The notes: generated by a model not told the origin, from the letters alone. Positions 1 through 9,857 are shown, counted from the stretch's first letter. The stretch is DNA of 9,857 bases from CAZHCG01 sp046484285 (GCA_046484285.1 JAWOBP010000160.1:1-9857), one strand, 5' to 3'. Program-made: numbers and translations.

Positions 1-474
1 CACACCTGCGCGATCCTCGAAGGCGGCGACGTGGTCTGCTGGGGGTGGAACGGTGCGGGCGGTCAGCTCGGCTACGGCAACACGGAGAACGTGGGCGACG
101 ACGAGCTGCCGGTCGATGTCGGCACGGTGGACGTCGGCGCCGAGGTCGTCCAGATCTCGGCGGGCGGCGGTTTCACCTGCGCTGTCCTTGCCGGTGGAGG
201 GCTGAAATGCTGGGGCATCTGGTCCTACGAGGCGGGGGAGATGGTCGGTGACGACGAGTCTCCCGCCGACGTCGATCCGATCAGCGTGGGAGGAGCGGTG
301 ACCCGGGTCAGCGCCGGCGGCTCCCACATCTGCGCGGTGATGGCCAGCGGCACCCTGAGGTGCTGGGGTAGAAACGACGACGGCCAGCTCGGCTACGGAG
401 ACGCGGTGAGCCAGGACGAGTACATCGGCGACGACGAGGTCCCCGCCAGCCTCTGCGAGGTGCCGGTGATGTGA
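1..474 (+). CDS. RCC1-repeat protein, C-terminal fragment
   Basis: The frame is open from base 1 to a TGA at 472-474, so this is the last 157 residues of a gene that begins outside the window. It contains beta-propeller RCC1-type repeats. The blade core 'H/F-T/I-C-A-V/I-L-x-G-G-x-L/V-x-C-W-G' occurs at residues 1-15, 58-72 and 109-123, spaced 57 and 51 residues apart. Two copies continue into GQLGYG. Each loop carries a GDDE-x-P motif. The paired Cys in each blade (C-A-x and C-W-G) suggest one disulfide per repeat and an extracytoplasmic location. Bacterial proteins of this type are often lipoproteins, but the N-terminus is not visible here. RCC1 propellers are usually protein-interaction scaffolds; no partner can be named. 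The family call is firm and the role is unknown. Codon use matches the neighbours. Confidence 0.9.
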   Translation, partial: HTCAILEGGDVVCWGWNGAGGQLGYGNTENVGDDELPVDVGTVDVGAEVVQISAGGGFTCAVLAGGGLKCWGIWSYEAGEMVGDDESPADVDPISVGGAVTRVSAGGSHICAVMASGTLRCWGRNDDGQLGYGDAVSQDEYIGDDEVPASLCEVPVM

Positions 475-764
475 GCGCACCGGCCGCTTCGATCTTGTTG
501 CACCGGCAATCCACCCGTCCATCCCATGGTTGGGGCCGAAAAGGCCGGCAAATCGGTTCGAGTCGGGGTATCGCGATCGACCGCCGGCCGCTGGCCCCCG
601 GCCGGAAACGATCTCCCCACAGCGCGGATTGTTCGAGCCCGCGTCCCGTCGCCGGGAATCGGCTGATCTCGTATTTTGATTTATTTTTTTCAAACAATCC
701 CACCCCTCGGCGGCGACTCATGGCACGATCGGCAAAGAGATCACGCAATACTGGAGGGAAGAGA
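475..764. other. Intergenic region with AT-rich patch
   Basis: This 290-base gap lies between the RCC1 gene and the next plus-strand gene. It holds a GC-rich 7-bp inverted repeat (CCGGCCG at 584-590, CGGCCGG at 599-605, 8-base loop) with no T run after it. A small TCCCG/CGGGA hairpin sits at 644-657. A striking AT-rich patch runs from about 670 to 695 and includes seven T's at 684-690. The T run is about 27 bases beyond the nearest hairpin, so it does not form a standard intrinsic terminator. The patch is more likely part of the promoter region of the 765 gene, but no convincing -35/-10 pair could be picked. The reading frame of the downstream gene stays open through this stretch, but its residues look like non-coding translation. 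Confidence 0.5.
753..757 (+). promoter_or_regulatory. Ribosome binding site that fixes the 765 start
   Basis: GGAGG (within GGAGGGAA) ends 7 bases before the ATG at 765. The open frame extends upstream to 471, but only this ATG has a strong Shine-Dalgarno sequence and is followed at once by a signal peptide. It is therefore taken as the true start. Confidence 0.8.
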
Positions 765-3700
765 ATGCTTCGCTTCTATTCGAAGAGCTTCGTCTGCGCG
801 GGATTGATCTGCCTGGGCTCGGCTTTCGGTTGCGCGGACAGCGCCAGCACCGAGGACGACGACGACACCGACACCGGCACGGGCAGCGACAGCGGCGGCG
901 ACACCGATGTCGACGGCGATTCCGACTCGGACTCGGATTCCGATACCGACACGGACAGCGACGGCGACACCGACTCGGACAGCGACAGCGACGGCGACAC
1001 CGACTCGGCGACCGAGGGCTACGATTGCGAAAACCCGATCGTGATCCCGAACGAGCCGGCCCTGTTCGAAATGGACGACAACTGGTCGCACTTCCAGACC
1101 GACACCTTCGACAGCACGCTGCCCAACTGCTCCGACAGCGGCGGCACCACCGCCTGGTTCGAGCTGAGCGTCCCGGCCGGCCACACGCTGGACGTGGAGA
1201 AGACCAACGGCGCCACCGTCGGGATCAACGTGGTGGAAGGCTGCGACGCCGAGCAGTGCCTGGCCTCGGACGTCAACCGCCTGGTGTGGCCCAACATCGG
1301 AGACCAGGACGCGCTGTGGATGGTGGCGGTGGAGACGGACTTCGCGATCAGCCAGGCCGCGATGGAGATCAGCTTCGACCGCTACGAGAAGCACGGAGAG
1401 ACCTGTCTCGACGGCGTGCCGCTCGACGGTCCCTACCCCCACAGCGAATCGCTGACGGCCGCCGATTACGAGCTGGACGAGATGCCGAGCGGGTGCGGCC
1501 AGTCCTATTACTACGGCGAGGACGTCTGGTTCGACGTTCCCGTGCCGCCGGCCACCGCGCTGACCTTCGAGGCCGCGGGCGACACCTACTACGGCTACCT
1601 GCTGGGCTACTCGCTGGACTGCGCGAGCTGCGAGCTCGGCACCGACAGCTACACGGCGACCAGCTTCGAGTACACCAACACCGGCGAGGAGACGGTTCAT
1701 GTGCACGCCTTCGTCCAGAACTACCAGGCGGACACCGGCCAGTACACGGGCACGGCCACGCTGACGCCGCTGCCCGACGGCGACACCTGCGGCGGCGCGA
1801 TCGACGTGGACGAGAGCGCGCTGCCCGCGAGCTGGAGCGACGACAACCCCCTGTTCAACCACACCTGCCCGTCCGGCGTCTGTCCGGGAACCAGCGGTCC
1901 CGACGTCTGGCACGAAATCGACGTGCCGGCCGGAGACGTGCTGACCGCGACCAGGCCGGCCGGGCCGGACGCGTTTTTCGCGATCGTCGACAGCTGCGCG
2001 GCCACGGACGCTCTCTTCTTCTCGGCCGAACCCCAGCTGGCGGTCTGGCAGAACACCGCCGAGACCGCGCGCACGGTGCTGCTGGTCGCCGGCGCGGTCG
2101 GCGCGAGCGCGATCGACACGCTGGAAATCGAGATCGACGTCTACACTCCGGCCGAGGGCGACTTCTGCGGCTCGGCGATTCCGGTCTTTGCCGGAGACAC
2201 GACCCTCTTCGACGGGCTGTGGGCCGAGATCGGCGACGGCTTCTGGGGCGGTGACGGCTGCGCCGAGGCTGCCGGACCCGAGGCCTGGTACGCGGTGGAG
2301 GTCCCCTCGGGGGAAAAGCTGACCGCGACCGAGAGCTCGGCCAGCGACACCACGCTGCACGTGCTGGCGGACTGCGAGGCGGGAGCGTGCGCGGCGAGCA
2401 GCGCCGGCGAGGTCGTCGACCACCTCAACATCTCGCCGGCCGACGAGCTGGTCTACGTGGCAGTCGAGGCGGCCGACGCCGATCCGGTCGCGGACGGCTG
2501 GGAGGTGTCGTTCTCCTGGCAGATCTCGGTCGAAGGCGATCTGTGCGTCGATCCGATCGAGATCCCCGAGGCCGAGAGCGCCTGGAGCGGCTCATGGGCC
2601 GACTACATGGACAGCCAGACGCTGGAGACCGCCGACGGCTGCGGCTGGGCCGCGGGGCGCGACGTCTGGCTCGACGTGACGACCGGCGCCGGCCAGCGGC
2701 TGATCGCGGAGCAGATCTCGGCGATCCCGACCGAGATCCAGCTCGTGGAAGGCTGCGCCGACGGGGACGGCTGCCTCTCCCACGGCGAGGACGAGGCGAT
2801 CTGGTACAACGACAGCGCTGTTTCGGCCCCGGCTCACCTCGCGGTGGAGGCGATCTCCTCGGCCGTGGTGGGCGGCCCGGTCGATCTGGCGTTCTACCGC
2901 GAATCGATCCCGGCGGGGGACGCCTGCACGACCGCCTTCGACGTCGACGAGACCGGGCTGCCCGCGCTGGTCGAGGCCGATCTCTGGAACCACGGTCCGG
3001 CCTGGCCGTCCTCCTGGTGCGCGCCGGCCGAGGGCGCGGACGCGTGGTGGGTGGTCGACGTCCCGCCGGGCAACGTGGTCTTCCTCGAGGAGACCTCCTC
3101 CACCGACAGCGCCGTCTACCTCGCCGCGGATTGCCCGGCGACCGGCTGCGTGGCGAGCGCCGACGAGCCGGAGAGGATCAACTGGTACAACGGCGCGGAC
3201 TCGACGGTCCCGGTCTGGGCGGTGGTCAAGGCGGTCAGCGCCTGGGACAACGGAGCCTCGGTCAGCGCCGTGATCGACGTGGGCCCGGCCGCGCAGGGCG
3301 ACTTCTGCTCGACCGCGATCGACTTGAGCGACGAGACGATGCCGCACGACTGGAGCGACGATCTGGGCGACTACACGGACGGCTTCGTCGGCCTGGCGGC
3401 CAACGGCTGCGCCGAGACGACCGGCAGCGAGGTCTGGTTCCGGCTCGAGGTGCCCGCCGGAGACTGGCTGACCGCGAGCGACGGCTCGAGCACGCCGGTC
3501 ACGATCCAGCTCGCCGAGAGCTGCGCCTCGAGCCAGTGCCTGGACAACAGCGCGGGCGGCTCGCTGTTCTGGGAGAACGACTCGGGCGAGAGCGTCACGG
3601 TCCACGTCGCAGTGGAGGGCGACGGAGTCTCGGACGGTCCTCTCGAGCTGACGTTCGACGTGATCGACGCGCCGCCCACCCTCTTCGGGCCGGACGCCTA

Positions 3701-4292
3701 CGGGTACTGGGGAGCGACCGACGACGACGTCTCGGTCTGCCCGGACATCTCCCAGGACGGAACGCAGATCGAGATGTACTGGGGAAGCGTGGTGCAGGTC
3801 TCGATGGGGACCGAGTTCCAGCTCTACGGCCAGCTCTACAGCGACGCCTACGTCGCCTGGGACGGGCTGGTCTCGTTCGGCCAGGCCAACTCCTACAGCG
3901 GCGGCTGGTACCAGATTCCCACCGGCGATCCCTACATCGACATGCCGTTCATTGCGCCCTACTGGAGCGAGATGGAACCGGAGTACTCAACCGACGGGGG
4001 CGTCTTCCACCACAGCTGGGACGAAGGCGGTCAGACCCTGTTCGAGGTCCAGTGGCAGGTCCCGGCCTACGGGGGCGCCTCCAGCGACTACGACATCCGC
4101 ATGGTGCTGGAGGGCGACACCGGCAAGATCCACTTCTGCTACGTGGACACAGACACGGGGGACGCCTACTACAACGACGGAGGCTACGCCACCTCTGGAA
4201 TCCAGCAGGACAGCTCCCAGGGCTTGCAGTACTCCTACCAGCAGGCGATTCTGACCGAGGGCCTGCACACCTGGTTCGTCTCGCCCGACTGA
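765..4292 (+). CDS. Large exported repeat protein: Asp/Ser stalk, seven four-Cys domains, nidogen-like C-terminus
   Basis: The product has 1175 residues. The N-terminus is a short basic segment and a hydrophobic core ending in L-G-S-A-F-G-C (Cys24). This is an imperfect lipobox because position -3 is Ala, so lipoprotein is likely but not certain. Residues about 31-84 are an acidic Asp/Ser/Thr/Gly stalk. Seven tandem domains follow, starting near residues 86, 211, 339, 465, 591, 718 and 845, each 125-128 residues. Each begins G-D-x-C (Y-D-C in the first, G-E-T-C in the second) and has a central '(D/E)-(V/A)-W-(F/Y/L)-x-(V/L)-x-V-P-x-G' core; most end in a hydrophobic 'V-x-V-x-A-V-E' strand. 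The pattern resembles bacterial PPC-like beta-sandwiches. Residues about 970-1175 look like a nidogen-type domain: 'A-Y-V-A-W-D-G-L-V-S-F-G', 'F-I-A-P-Y-W-S-E', then 'F-E-V-Q-W' and 'I-H-F-C-Y'. A surface or adhesive role is inferred; no catalytic motif was seen. The gene stands alone and converges with the next gene across 25 bases. Confidence 0.85.
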   Translation: MLRFYSKSFVCAGLICLGSAFGCADSASTEDDDDTDTGTGSDSGGDTDVDGDSDSDSDSDTDTDSDGDTDSDSDSDGDTDSATEGYDCENPIVIPNEPALFEMDDNWSHFQTDTFDSTLPNCSDSGGTTAWFELSVPAGHTLDVEKTNGATVGINVVEGCDAEQCLASDVNRLVWPNIGDQDALWMVAVETDFAISQAAMEISFDRYEKHGETCLDGVPLDGPYPHSESLTAADYELDEMPSGCGQSYYYGEDVWFDVPVPPATALTFEAAGDTYYGYLLGYSLDCASCELGTDSYTATSFEYTNTGEETVHVHAFVQNYQADTGQYTGTATLTPLPDGDTCGGAIDVDESALPASWSDDNPLFNHTCPSGVCPGTSGPDVWHEIDVPAGDVLTATRPAGPDAFFAIVDSCAATDALFFSAEPQLAVWQNTAETARTVLLVAGAVGASAIDTLEIEIDVYTPAEGDFCGSAIPVFAGDTTLFDGLWAEIGDGFWGGDGCAEAAGPEAWYAVEVPSGEKLTATESSASDTTLHVLADCEAGACAASSAGEVVDHLNISPADELVYVAVEAADADPVADGWEVSFSWQISVEGDLCVDPIEIPEAESAWSGSWADYMDSQTLETADGCGWAAGRDVWLDVTTGAGQRLIAEQISAIPTEIQLVEGCADGDGCLSHGEDEAIWYNDSAVSAPAHLAVEAISSAVVGGPVDLAFYRESIPAGDACTTAFDVDETGLPALVEADLWNHGPAWPSSWCAPAEGADAWWVVDVPPGNVVFLEETSSTDSAVYLAADCPATGCVASADEPERINWYNGADSTVPVWAVVKAVSAWDNGASVSAVIDVGPAAQGDFCSTAIDLSDETMPHDWSDDLGDYTDGFVGLAANGCAETTGSEVWFRLEVPAGDWLTASDGSSTPVTIQLAESCASSQCLDNSAGGSLFWENDSGESVTVHVAVEGDGVSDGPLELTFDVIDAPPTLFGPDAYGYWGATDDDVSVCPDISQDGTQIEMYWGSVVQVSMGTEFQLYGQLYSDAYVAWDGLVSFGQANSYSGGWYQIPTGDPYIDMPFIAPYWSEMEPEYSTDGGVFHHSWDEGGQTLFEVQWQVPAYGGASSDYDIRMVLEGDTGKIHFCYVDTDTGDAYYNDGGYATSGIQQDSSQGLQYSYQQAILTEGLHTWFVSPD
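856..1013 (+). repeat. Asp/Ser/Thr stalk-coding low-complexity tract
   Basis: This tract codes for an acidic linker in which nearly every second residue is Asp (D-S, D-T, D-G pairs). A 24-base block coding D-S-D-G-D-T-D-S is present twice without a mismatch, at 954-977 and 984-1007, with one extra D-S pair between. Within 930-940, TCG and TCC serine codons alternate. The tract probably holds the folded domains away from the membrane anchor. Confidence 0.85.
1020..3668 (+). repeat. Seven tandem ~126-residue protein repeats
   Basis: Units start at about bases 1020, 1395, 1779, 2157, 2535, 2916 and 3297, giving lengths of 125, 128, 126, 126, 127, 127 and 125 codons. The shared four-Cys signature is G-D-x-C, a second Cys about 35-40 residues on (often G-C), and a C-x(2-4)-C pair about 75-80 residues from the start. 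Unit 3 departs from it: it has an extra Cys near the second position (H-T-C-P-S-G-V-C) and lacks the last Cys. The repeats are clear at protein level, while their DNA has diverged, so they are old duplications. Confidence 0.8.
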
Positions 4293-4317
4293 TCGCATCC
4301 GGGGTCGCCGCCGGCTT

Positions 4318-5232
4318 CTACGGGAACCTCACTCCGATCATGAAGTCGAAACCGAAGCCGGCCCCGAAACGCGCCTGCTGGGCGATCGCGGCCTCCATCA
4401 ACGACTGTCGCTGATCCGAGTCGAACTGGTCGTAGTAGGGATCGTTGAGATCCTGGGGGGCGTCCTCCAGCTCCGCCGGGTCGATGCCCTGCTCCTCGGC
4501 GGCCTCCCCGAGCATCTCGTCATATGACTTGGTCTGCTTCAGCCTGAGCCCGGTGGCGCCGTACATCACGCCGATGTCGACCGTCATCGCGAAGCTGTCT
4601 CCCCAGTACCAGCTGAAACCGATCGGGACGCGGCCGTAGAGCTCGGCGCCGTAGTCGACCGAGTCGCTGGCCAGGTAGGCGCCGTGGAAGCCGAGGCCGA
4701 TGTGGGGAAAGAAGTAGCGCCCGGCCGGAATGCGGAAGACCAGGGCCAGCTGGCCGCCGACCGCGACGAAATCGCCGCCCAGACCTCCGCCGACCCCCTG
4801 CCCGGTGTCGACGCTCAGGTCGCTGAGCTTCTTTCCCGACCCCTCGATCGCAAAAAGCGGAGCCAGCTCGAACCCGATTCCGTCGCCGCCGAGGTCGAAG
4901 TGAAGCTTGCCCACGAACGCCGCGCGTTTCTCGATGGAGAGGTCGACGCCCCTGACCGTGATATCCGCCTGTGGAAAAATCGCGGCGCCCACCTGGGGCG
5001 AGAAGGTGAACCAGCCGAAAACGCTCTGTTCCTCGCCTTCCTCCGCGATCTCCCCGTCGCGCTCCTCCCCGACCTCCTCCGCAGCGGCTTCGGCCGGCGG
5101 ATCACCTTCGTCCGGCGGCGGATGCTGCTGCTCGGGAGGCGCGGGAGGCTCGGCCCACCCGCGCCAGGAGGAGAGGGCGAGCACGGCGAATACGACGAGA
5201 GGCGCGCTGGTAAATCCTCGGACGGTTTTCAT
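4318..5232 (-). CDS. Exported protein with Pro/Glu linker, probable outer-membrane barrel
   Basis: The product has 304 residues. The open frame begins upstream at 5439, but that extension would cover the whole divergent cutA start region. The ATG at 5232 is followed directly by a signal peptide (M-K-T, hydrophobic core from Leu12, predicted cleavage after G-W-A at residue 27). Residues 28-69 are a Pro/Glu/Ala-rich acidic linker. From residue 70 on, short strands alternate polar and hydrophobic or aromatic residues with many Gly, for example 'F-F-P-H-I-G-L-G-F-H-G-A' and 'V-P-I-G-F-S-W-Y-W', as in outer-membrane beta-barrels. A charged 58-residue segment (about 232-289) interrupts the barrel before the final strand. 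The C-terminus is 'I-G-V-R-F-P', close to but not exactly the usual terminal Phe. The Shine-Dalgarno is weak. I do not recognise the family. It could instead be a periplasmic beta-protein. Confidence 0.75.
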   Translation of the reverse strand: MKTVRGFTSAPLVVFAVLALSSWRGWAEPPAPPEQQHPPPDEGDPPAEAAAEEVGEERDGEIAEEGEEQSVFGWFTFSPQVGAAIFPQADITVRGVDLSIEKRAAFVGKLHFDLGGDGIGFELAPLFAIEGSGKKLSDLSVDTGQGVGGGLGGDFVAVGGQLALVFRIPAGRYFFPHIGLGFHGAYLASDSVDYGAELYGRVPIGFSWYWGDSFAMTVDIGVMYGATGLRLKQTKSYDEMLGEAAEEQGIDPAELEDAPQDLNDPYYDQFDSDQRQSLMEAAIAQQARFGAGFGFDFMIGVRFP

Positions 5233-5261
5233 GTCTCGTTCTACTTCGAAGAAAAACGAAG

Positions 5262-5291
5262 ATGACTCGAACGTTCCTTTTTCATTAGAAT
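5262..5291 (+). promoter_or_regulatory. Candidate sigma-70-type promoter for cutA
   Basis: ATGACT at 5262-5267 (4 of 6 matches to TTGACA) and TAGAAT at 5286-5291 (5 of 6 to TATAAT) are separated by 18 bases, in the AT-rich divergent gap 5233-5335. Transcription would start about 38 bases before the cutA ATG. On the opposite strand, TATTCT (5287-5292) with an upstream TTGCGG 17 bases away is a weaker candidate for the 5232 gene, so the two -10 boxes would overlap. A small inverted repeat (CTTCG 5244-5248, CGAAG 5257-5261) lies next to them. Confidence 0.4.
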
Positions 5292-5324
5292 AGGAGCCTT
5301 GCAGCCGCACCGCAAGAATGCACA

Positions 5325-5330
5325 GGGAGG
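5325..5330 (+). promoter_or_regulatory. Ribosome binding site for cutA
   Basis: GGGAGG lies 5 bases before the ATG at 5336. It selects this start over the in-frame ATG at 5318, which lies upstream of the Shine-Dalgarno sequence and would add six residues that CutA proteins do not need. Confidence 0.8.
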
Positions 5331-5335
5331 ATTCG

Positions 5336-5659
5336 ATGAGCGAGGAGCACCTGGTGGTTCTGATCACGGCGCCGGCCGGCGCCGGGGAGGCCGAGCTGGC
5401 AGGCGCGCTGGTCCGCGAGAGACTGGCGGCCTGCGTCAACCTGCTGCCGGCGGTCCGATCCTTCTACCGTTGGGAAGGGGCGGTGCACGACGATCCCGAG
5501 GTGCTGCTGGTCTGCAAGACCACCTCCGCGCGCTATCCGGAGCTGGAGCGACGCGTCGTCGAGCTGCACCCCTACGACGAGCCCGAGGTGATCGCCCTGC
5601 CCGTCGAGCGCGGAGCGGAATCCTACCTGCGGTGGGTCGGCGAAGAGACGCGACCGTAG
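5336..5659 (+). CDS. cutA: Divalent-cation tolerance protein CutA
   Basis: The product has 107 residues, normal for CutA, a small cytoplasmic trimeric protein with a ferredoxin-like fold linked in E. coli to copper tolerance. Its exact biochemical role is still debated. Signature segments are all present in order: 'A-C-V-N-L-L-P' (32-38), 'S-F-Y-R-W-E-G' (42-48), 'C-K-T-T' (60-63), 'E-L-H-P-Y-D-E-P-E-V-I' (76-86) and 'Y-L-R-W' near the C-terminus. The start at 5336 has a strong GGGAGG site. It is the only gene here with a cytoplasmic housekeeping type of product and has no signal peptide. It is divergent from the 5232 gene and converges on the 5700 gene with a 40-base gap, so it is probably a single-gene transcript. 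Nothing suggests it works with its surface-protein neighbours. Confidence 0.96.
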   Translation: MSEEHLVVLITAPAGAGEAELAGALVRERLAACVNLLPAVRSFYRWEGAVHDDPEVLLVCKTTSARYPELERRVVELHPYDEPEVIALPVERGAESYLRWVGEETRP

Positions 5660-8600
5660 CCCGAAAGCGCCGGAAGACCTCGGCGCGGCGGTCCAAAAAT
5701 CAGAAGTGCGAGACGGTCAGCAGCACGAGCACGCTGGCGTAGTCGAATCTCGTGCCGCTGTCCTTCTCCAGGCGCGCCCAGCTTCCCTGGATTCCCAGCC
5801 CGACCCCGCCCTCGTCGTCTCCGAACCACTCCTTGCCCAGAGTCAGCGAGACTCCGGGGCCGCCGTACCACTGGTACTTGTCCTCGAAGAAGTCGTCGCA
5901 CAGCACGCCCGGCTGGTACAGCATCAGGCCGACCAGCCTGGCCCGCGCCGTGGCGAAGAAATCGTGCTCGGTGAAGTAGTAGGTCAGGCCGCCGCCGATC
6001 CCCAGCAGGGTGAACCCCATCTCGACCGGGTCCCTGGCGCGCAGCACCATCCGCTCGACCAGCACGCCCAGGTGCAAGGCGAAGCTTCTCAGCCCGCCGC
6101 CCAGCGAGAGCGCCAGCGAGAGCGCCGGAGAATGGTGCTCGGGATCGTCGATCCGCCTCAGCCCCTTGGCCGGGCTGAGCGTCCCTCTGCCGAAGATCCA
6201 GCTCCAACCGAGCCCGAGGTTCATGCGGAAGAAGAAGCCGCGGTGGTACTCGACCGGCTCCGGCGGCGCCTGGGACGCCTCTCCCGTCTCGGTGTTCTCC
6301 TCGACGGCGACCGTCTCCTGCTCGGCTCCGGGAAGCTGCGGGGGCTCGGCGCTCTCGGTTACGACCTGTTCCGGAGCGGATTCCGCTCCCTCGGCCGCCT
6401 CCTGCTGGGCCGCCGCGACTCCCGGCGCCGACGACCAGGCCAGCGCGCAGCAGCACGAGAGAACGAGCACAACCGCTCTGTCGGAAACGAGCATCTCAGC
6501 GCGCCACGTCGACATCCAGATCGATGTCGATGTCTATGTCCACGTCTATATCCACGCTGCCGCTCTTCTCCTCGGGCGGCAGGCAGGCACCCAGCCTCTT
6601 GTCCATCTTGCACGGAACGCACTGGCCGTCCGCGTCGCAGCCGACGCAGCTGGCGTTCTCGGGGTATCCCTCGCTCATCTCGCAGTACATCGCGCCGGTG
6701 CTCTCTCCGCAGTAGGCCGCCGCCAGCTCGATCCGGCTGCCCTCCACCCAGCTCAGGTAACAGACGCCCTTGTCCACGGTGAAGCGATCGCCCTTCCACT
6801 TCATCAGGATCAACGGTCTGGCGCCCACGCCGTAGGCCTCCTCTACGGCGAGCATCTCGATCTTCTCGCTGGACGCGTCCCAGTCCACGTCGAAGCTGGC
6901 CTGCGCCGAAGAGTAGCTCGAAGCCGCCAGATCCGCGTCGATCTCACTGAGCGACAGCCGGGGAATGCGAGCCCAGCCTGCCACGTCGCCGTCGAAGCTC
7001 GTCTCGGCAAAACCCGAGATGTCCACCTCGACGGTCAGCTCGTAGACGCCGGAGAGAAAATCGCGAACCCGGCCCAGCCTGATTCGCAAATCGTCGCAAC
7101 AGCTCGAAGCCGCGAGCGCCGCGGCTAGCAGCAGCGCCACGGCGATGATCCCCCTGGCAGGGTCGACGGTCTTTGGCATCTTCCCGATCATCGCCTCTCT
7201 TCGATCCACTCGATCCTCGCGCAGATATCGCCGCGCTCAAGGGTTCGCAGGGGAAAAGCCCGGATCGTTGGTGATCACGACCGTCCCCAGCGCCGGGTGC
7301 TCCCAGAGCATATCACCGGTGGACTCGCCGCCCCAGACCGAAAGAGTGTGCTCGCCGTTGGGCAGATCCGCCGCCCACGGATCTCCCAGTTCGTCGCGCA
7401 GCGGCTCCCAGACCCACGAGGACTCCGCGGACTGGATCTCCCACTCCACCGGCTCTTGCTCATCCACCGCGTACACGAAAGTGTCGGGCGCGTCGCCCGC
7501 GGACCAGACCCAGCTCAGCCCCCACAGGTACCAGGTGTCCTGGCAGGGCAGCGAGAACTCCAGGAAGGCTCCGCCCTCGTAGGCCTGTGTCGTGTAGATG
7601 TAGTGCATCCCGGAGATCACCGACGACTCGTCCGCGGTCATCGGCCAGATCACCTCTCCGTCGCTCCAGTCCAGCTCGACCTCGTGCGTCGTCAGGCAGG
7701 GCTCCACGATGCTGCCGCCGTAGCACTGGCCCAACGCCGGATCCGAGAGCCAGGCTCCCAGGCCGAAATCGCCGTGCATCGCGGAGTCCGCAGAGTCGAC
7801 CACCAGGTACCGCCAGCCGTCGTACGGGGCGGTGTGCACCACCATCTGATCTCCGGCGCCGCCCGTAGAGCACTCCTCCAACTCGCTAGACGAGCAGGCT
7901 CCGGGTGCCCACGGATCGGAGGGGGCGAAGAGCAGCAACGACAGATTCGTCTCCGGCTCGTGCGGCCCCACCACGACGGTCAACGTCTCGCCGGCGAACA
8001 GCCAGACTCGATAGGCGACGTCGCGCCCCGGCTGTCCCTGGGCGTCGCACGCGACATCGATGTCGTCGTCGTAGGGTGATGTGCTCGCGTAGGACCACCA
8101 CAGGTCCAGGTCGTCGCGCCCGATCGTGATGACCTGCTCTTCCGCGCAGGTCTCGCCCGAGTTCTCCACCGTATCGCAGACATAGGTGTCGCACTGCTCT
8201 CCCACCCAGCCCGGCAGGCAGACACAGGTGGGATCCCCCAGCTCCTCGGTGCAGTACTGGTGCTCGTTGCAGTCCTCGGCGATCTCTCCTTGCTGGTCGC
8301 AGGAATCGAACCAGTACACATCGCCGTCGGCGCAGGCGGTGTAAGCCTGCGGAAAGCAGGTGCCGGTGTCGGTGTCGGTATCCGTGTCGGTGTCGGTGTC
8401 CGTGTCGGTGTCGGTGTCCGTATCAGTATCCGTATCCGCATCCGGGCCGCCGAGGCAGTCTGCTGCCTCGCAGCCGTAGGGGCACTCCGTGTCGTTGGAG
8501 CCGTACTCGCACCAGCCGTCTCCCACGCACGCCCCCGGGACCTGGTACTCCACCAGGGTGTCCGCGTCGCAGTGGTCCGCGGGCGGGGTCATGCAGATCA

Positions 8601-9857
8601 CCCCGGCGCACGGGTCGTTCACGCACTCTCCCTCCAGGCAGTCGCCCTCGCAGCTCTGCTCCACCGTGCCGTACTGGCAGACCCCCGCCTCGCAGGTGCC
8701 GGGCGCCCCGTCCCAGTGCACGAGCGTGGCGGTGTCCTGGCAGTAGGCCGGCGGCGGGTCGTCGCAGACCACTCCCGCGCACGGGTCGCCCTGGCACTGG
8801 CCGTCCAGGCAGCCCCCGTCGCAGAGCACGTCCTCGTGGTCGTAGTGGCAGGCCCCCTGGTCGCAGGTCCCCAGCGCGGCGAACGTCCGCAGCGTGGAGC
8901 CGTCCACGCAGTAGCTCGCCGGCTGCTGGTCGCAGGTCACCTCGGCGCAGGGGTCGTCCTCCACGCAGTGGCCGTCCTCGCAGCCCGAGCCGCAGGCCAC
9001 CTCCTGCTGGCCGTAGAGGCACTCCCCGCCCGAGCAGTGGCCCACCACGTCGAAGACCACCAGCGTCTCGCCGTCGCAGTAGCGCGCCGGCGGGCTCTCG
9101 CAGACCACGCCGGCGCAGGGGTTGCCGGAGCACTGACCGTCCTGGCAGGCGCCGTCGCAGCTCACCAGGCTCGAGGCGTAGCTGCACTGCGGCTGCCCTC
9201 CCACCGGAGAGCAGTAGCCGACCGGCGCCCAGACGCGCAGATCGTCGCCCTCGCACTCGGGCTCGGGCGGCAGGTTGCAGGTCACGCCCTGGCAGGGGCT
9301 CAGCTCGCAGACGCCGCCCGTGCAGTTGCCCGGGTCGCACTGCTCGGAGTGGCTGGAGTAGAAGCACTCCCCCGAATCGCACCAGCCCACGGCGTTGTAC
9401 ACGTTGATGCTGGTACCGTCGGCGCAGTCGTTGTCAGGCGGGTCGTTGCAGACCACGCCCGAGCAGGAGCCGCCGGTGTCCGTGTCGGTATCGGTGTCGG
9501 TATCGGTGTCGGTATCGGTGTCGGTATCAGTGTCCGTGTCCGTATCCGTGTCCGTATCGGTATCTGTGTCCGCATCCGTGTCGGCATCCGCATCGGACGC
9601 GGTGTCGCCGGGCTGCATGGGGTAGTCCTCGGTGATCAACGTACAGCCGGCGGCAATGGCAAGCAGCGCGACGGCCGCTATGCTATGCGTCCAGATCTCG
9701 ATATTCATCCCGTGGTGCCTCCCCTGCGTTCAGTTCGCTTCGTATATCGGCACGACATCTGCGTAACGCCGCACCCTGACCCAGTCCCAGTAGGCCTCGA
9801 CTGCGTAGAACTGACGGTTTGTTCTGACGAATATCGCTCCAAGGGGGACGTCTGGCT

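Overview
The window is GC-rich and gene-dense. It looks like chromosomal DNA from a Myxococcota-type (former Deltaproteobacteria) bacterium. The reasons are the style of the proteins: Cys-rich RCC1 repeats with GDDE-x-P loops, lipoproteins carrying long (Asp-Thr)n or (Asp-Ser)n stalks, eight-Cys PCAGVxC repeats, and outer-membrane barrels with a GKEW motif. This assignment is inferred from protein style only; no phylogenetic marker is present. Every gene except cutA appears to encode an exported or surface protein.

Layout. (1) 1-474, plus strand: the C-terminal end of an RCC1-repeat protein. (2) 765-4292, plus strand: a 1175-residue probable lipoprotein with an Asp/Ser stalk, seven very regular four-Cys beta-sandwich repeats of 125-128 residues, and a nidogen-like C-terminal domain. 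(3) 4318-5232, minus strand: an exported protein with a Pro/Glu linker and a probable outer-membrane barrel, convergent with gene 2. (4) 5336-5659, plus strand: cutA, the only housekeeping-type gene, divergent from gene 3 across 103 bases. (5) 5700-9857, minus strand: a compact run of four genes, read from right to left. These are the tail of a probable concanavalin-A/DUF2341-type protein, an 823-residue lipoprotein with two Asp-Thr stalks, a 237-residue lipoprotein ending in an alternating Asp/Val/Ile tract, and an outer-membrane barrel. The gaps are 21, 27 and 1 bases, so this is very probably one operon.

How the genes may work together. The operon combines lectin-like or jelly-roll modules, disulfide-rich stalks, an EGF-like module and a barrel. 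This suggests a cell-surface adhesion or glycan-binding assembly anchored in the outer membrane; the function is inference. The most notable signals are the low-complexity Asp-X tracts, which differ from gene to gene. The two Asp-Thr tracts inside one gene have different higher-order DNA repeat units, 12 bases and 18 bases. That suggests separate expansion by slippage in steps that keep the reading frame. No mobile element, CRISPR array, tRNA, rRNA or phage gene was seen.
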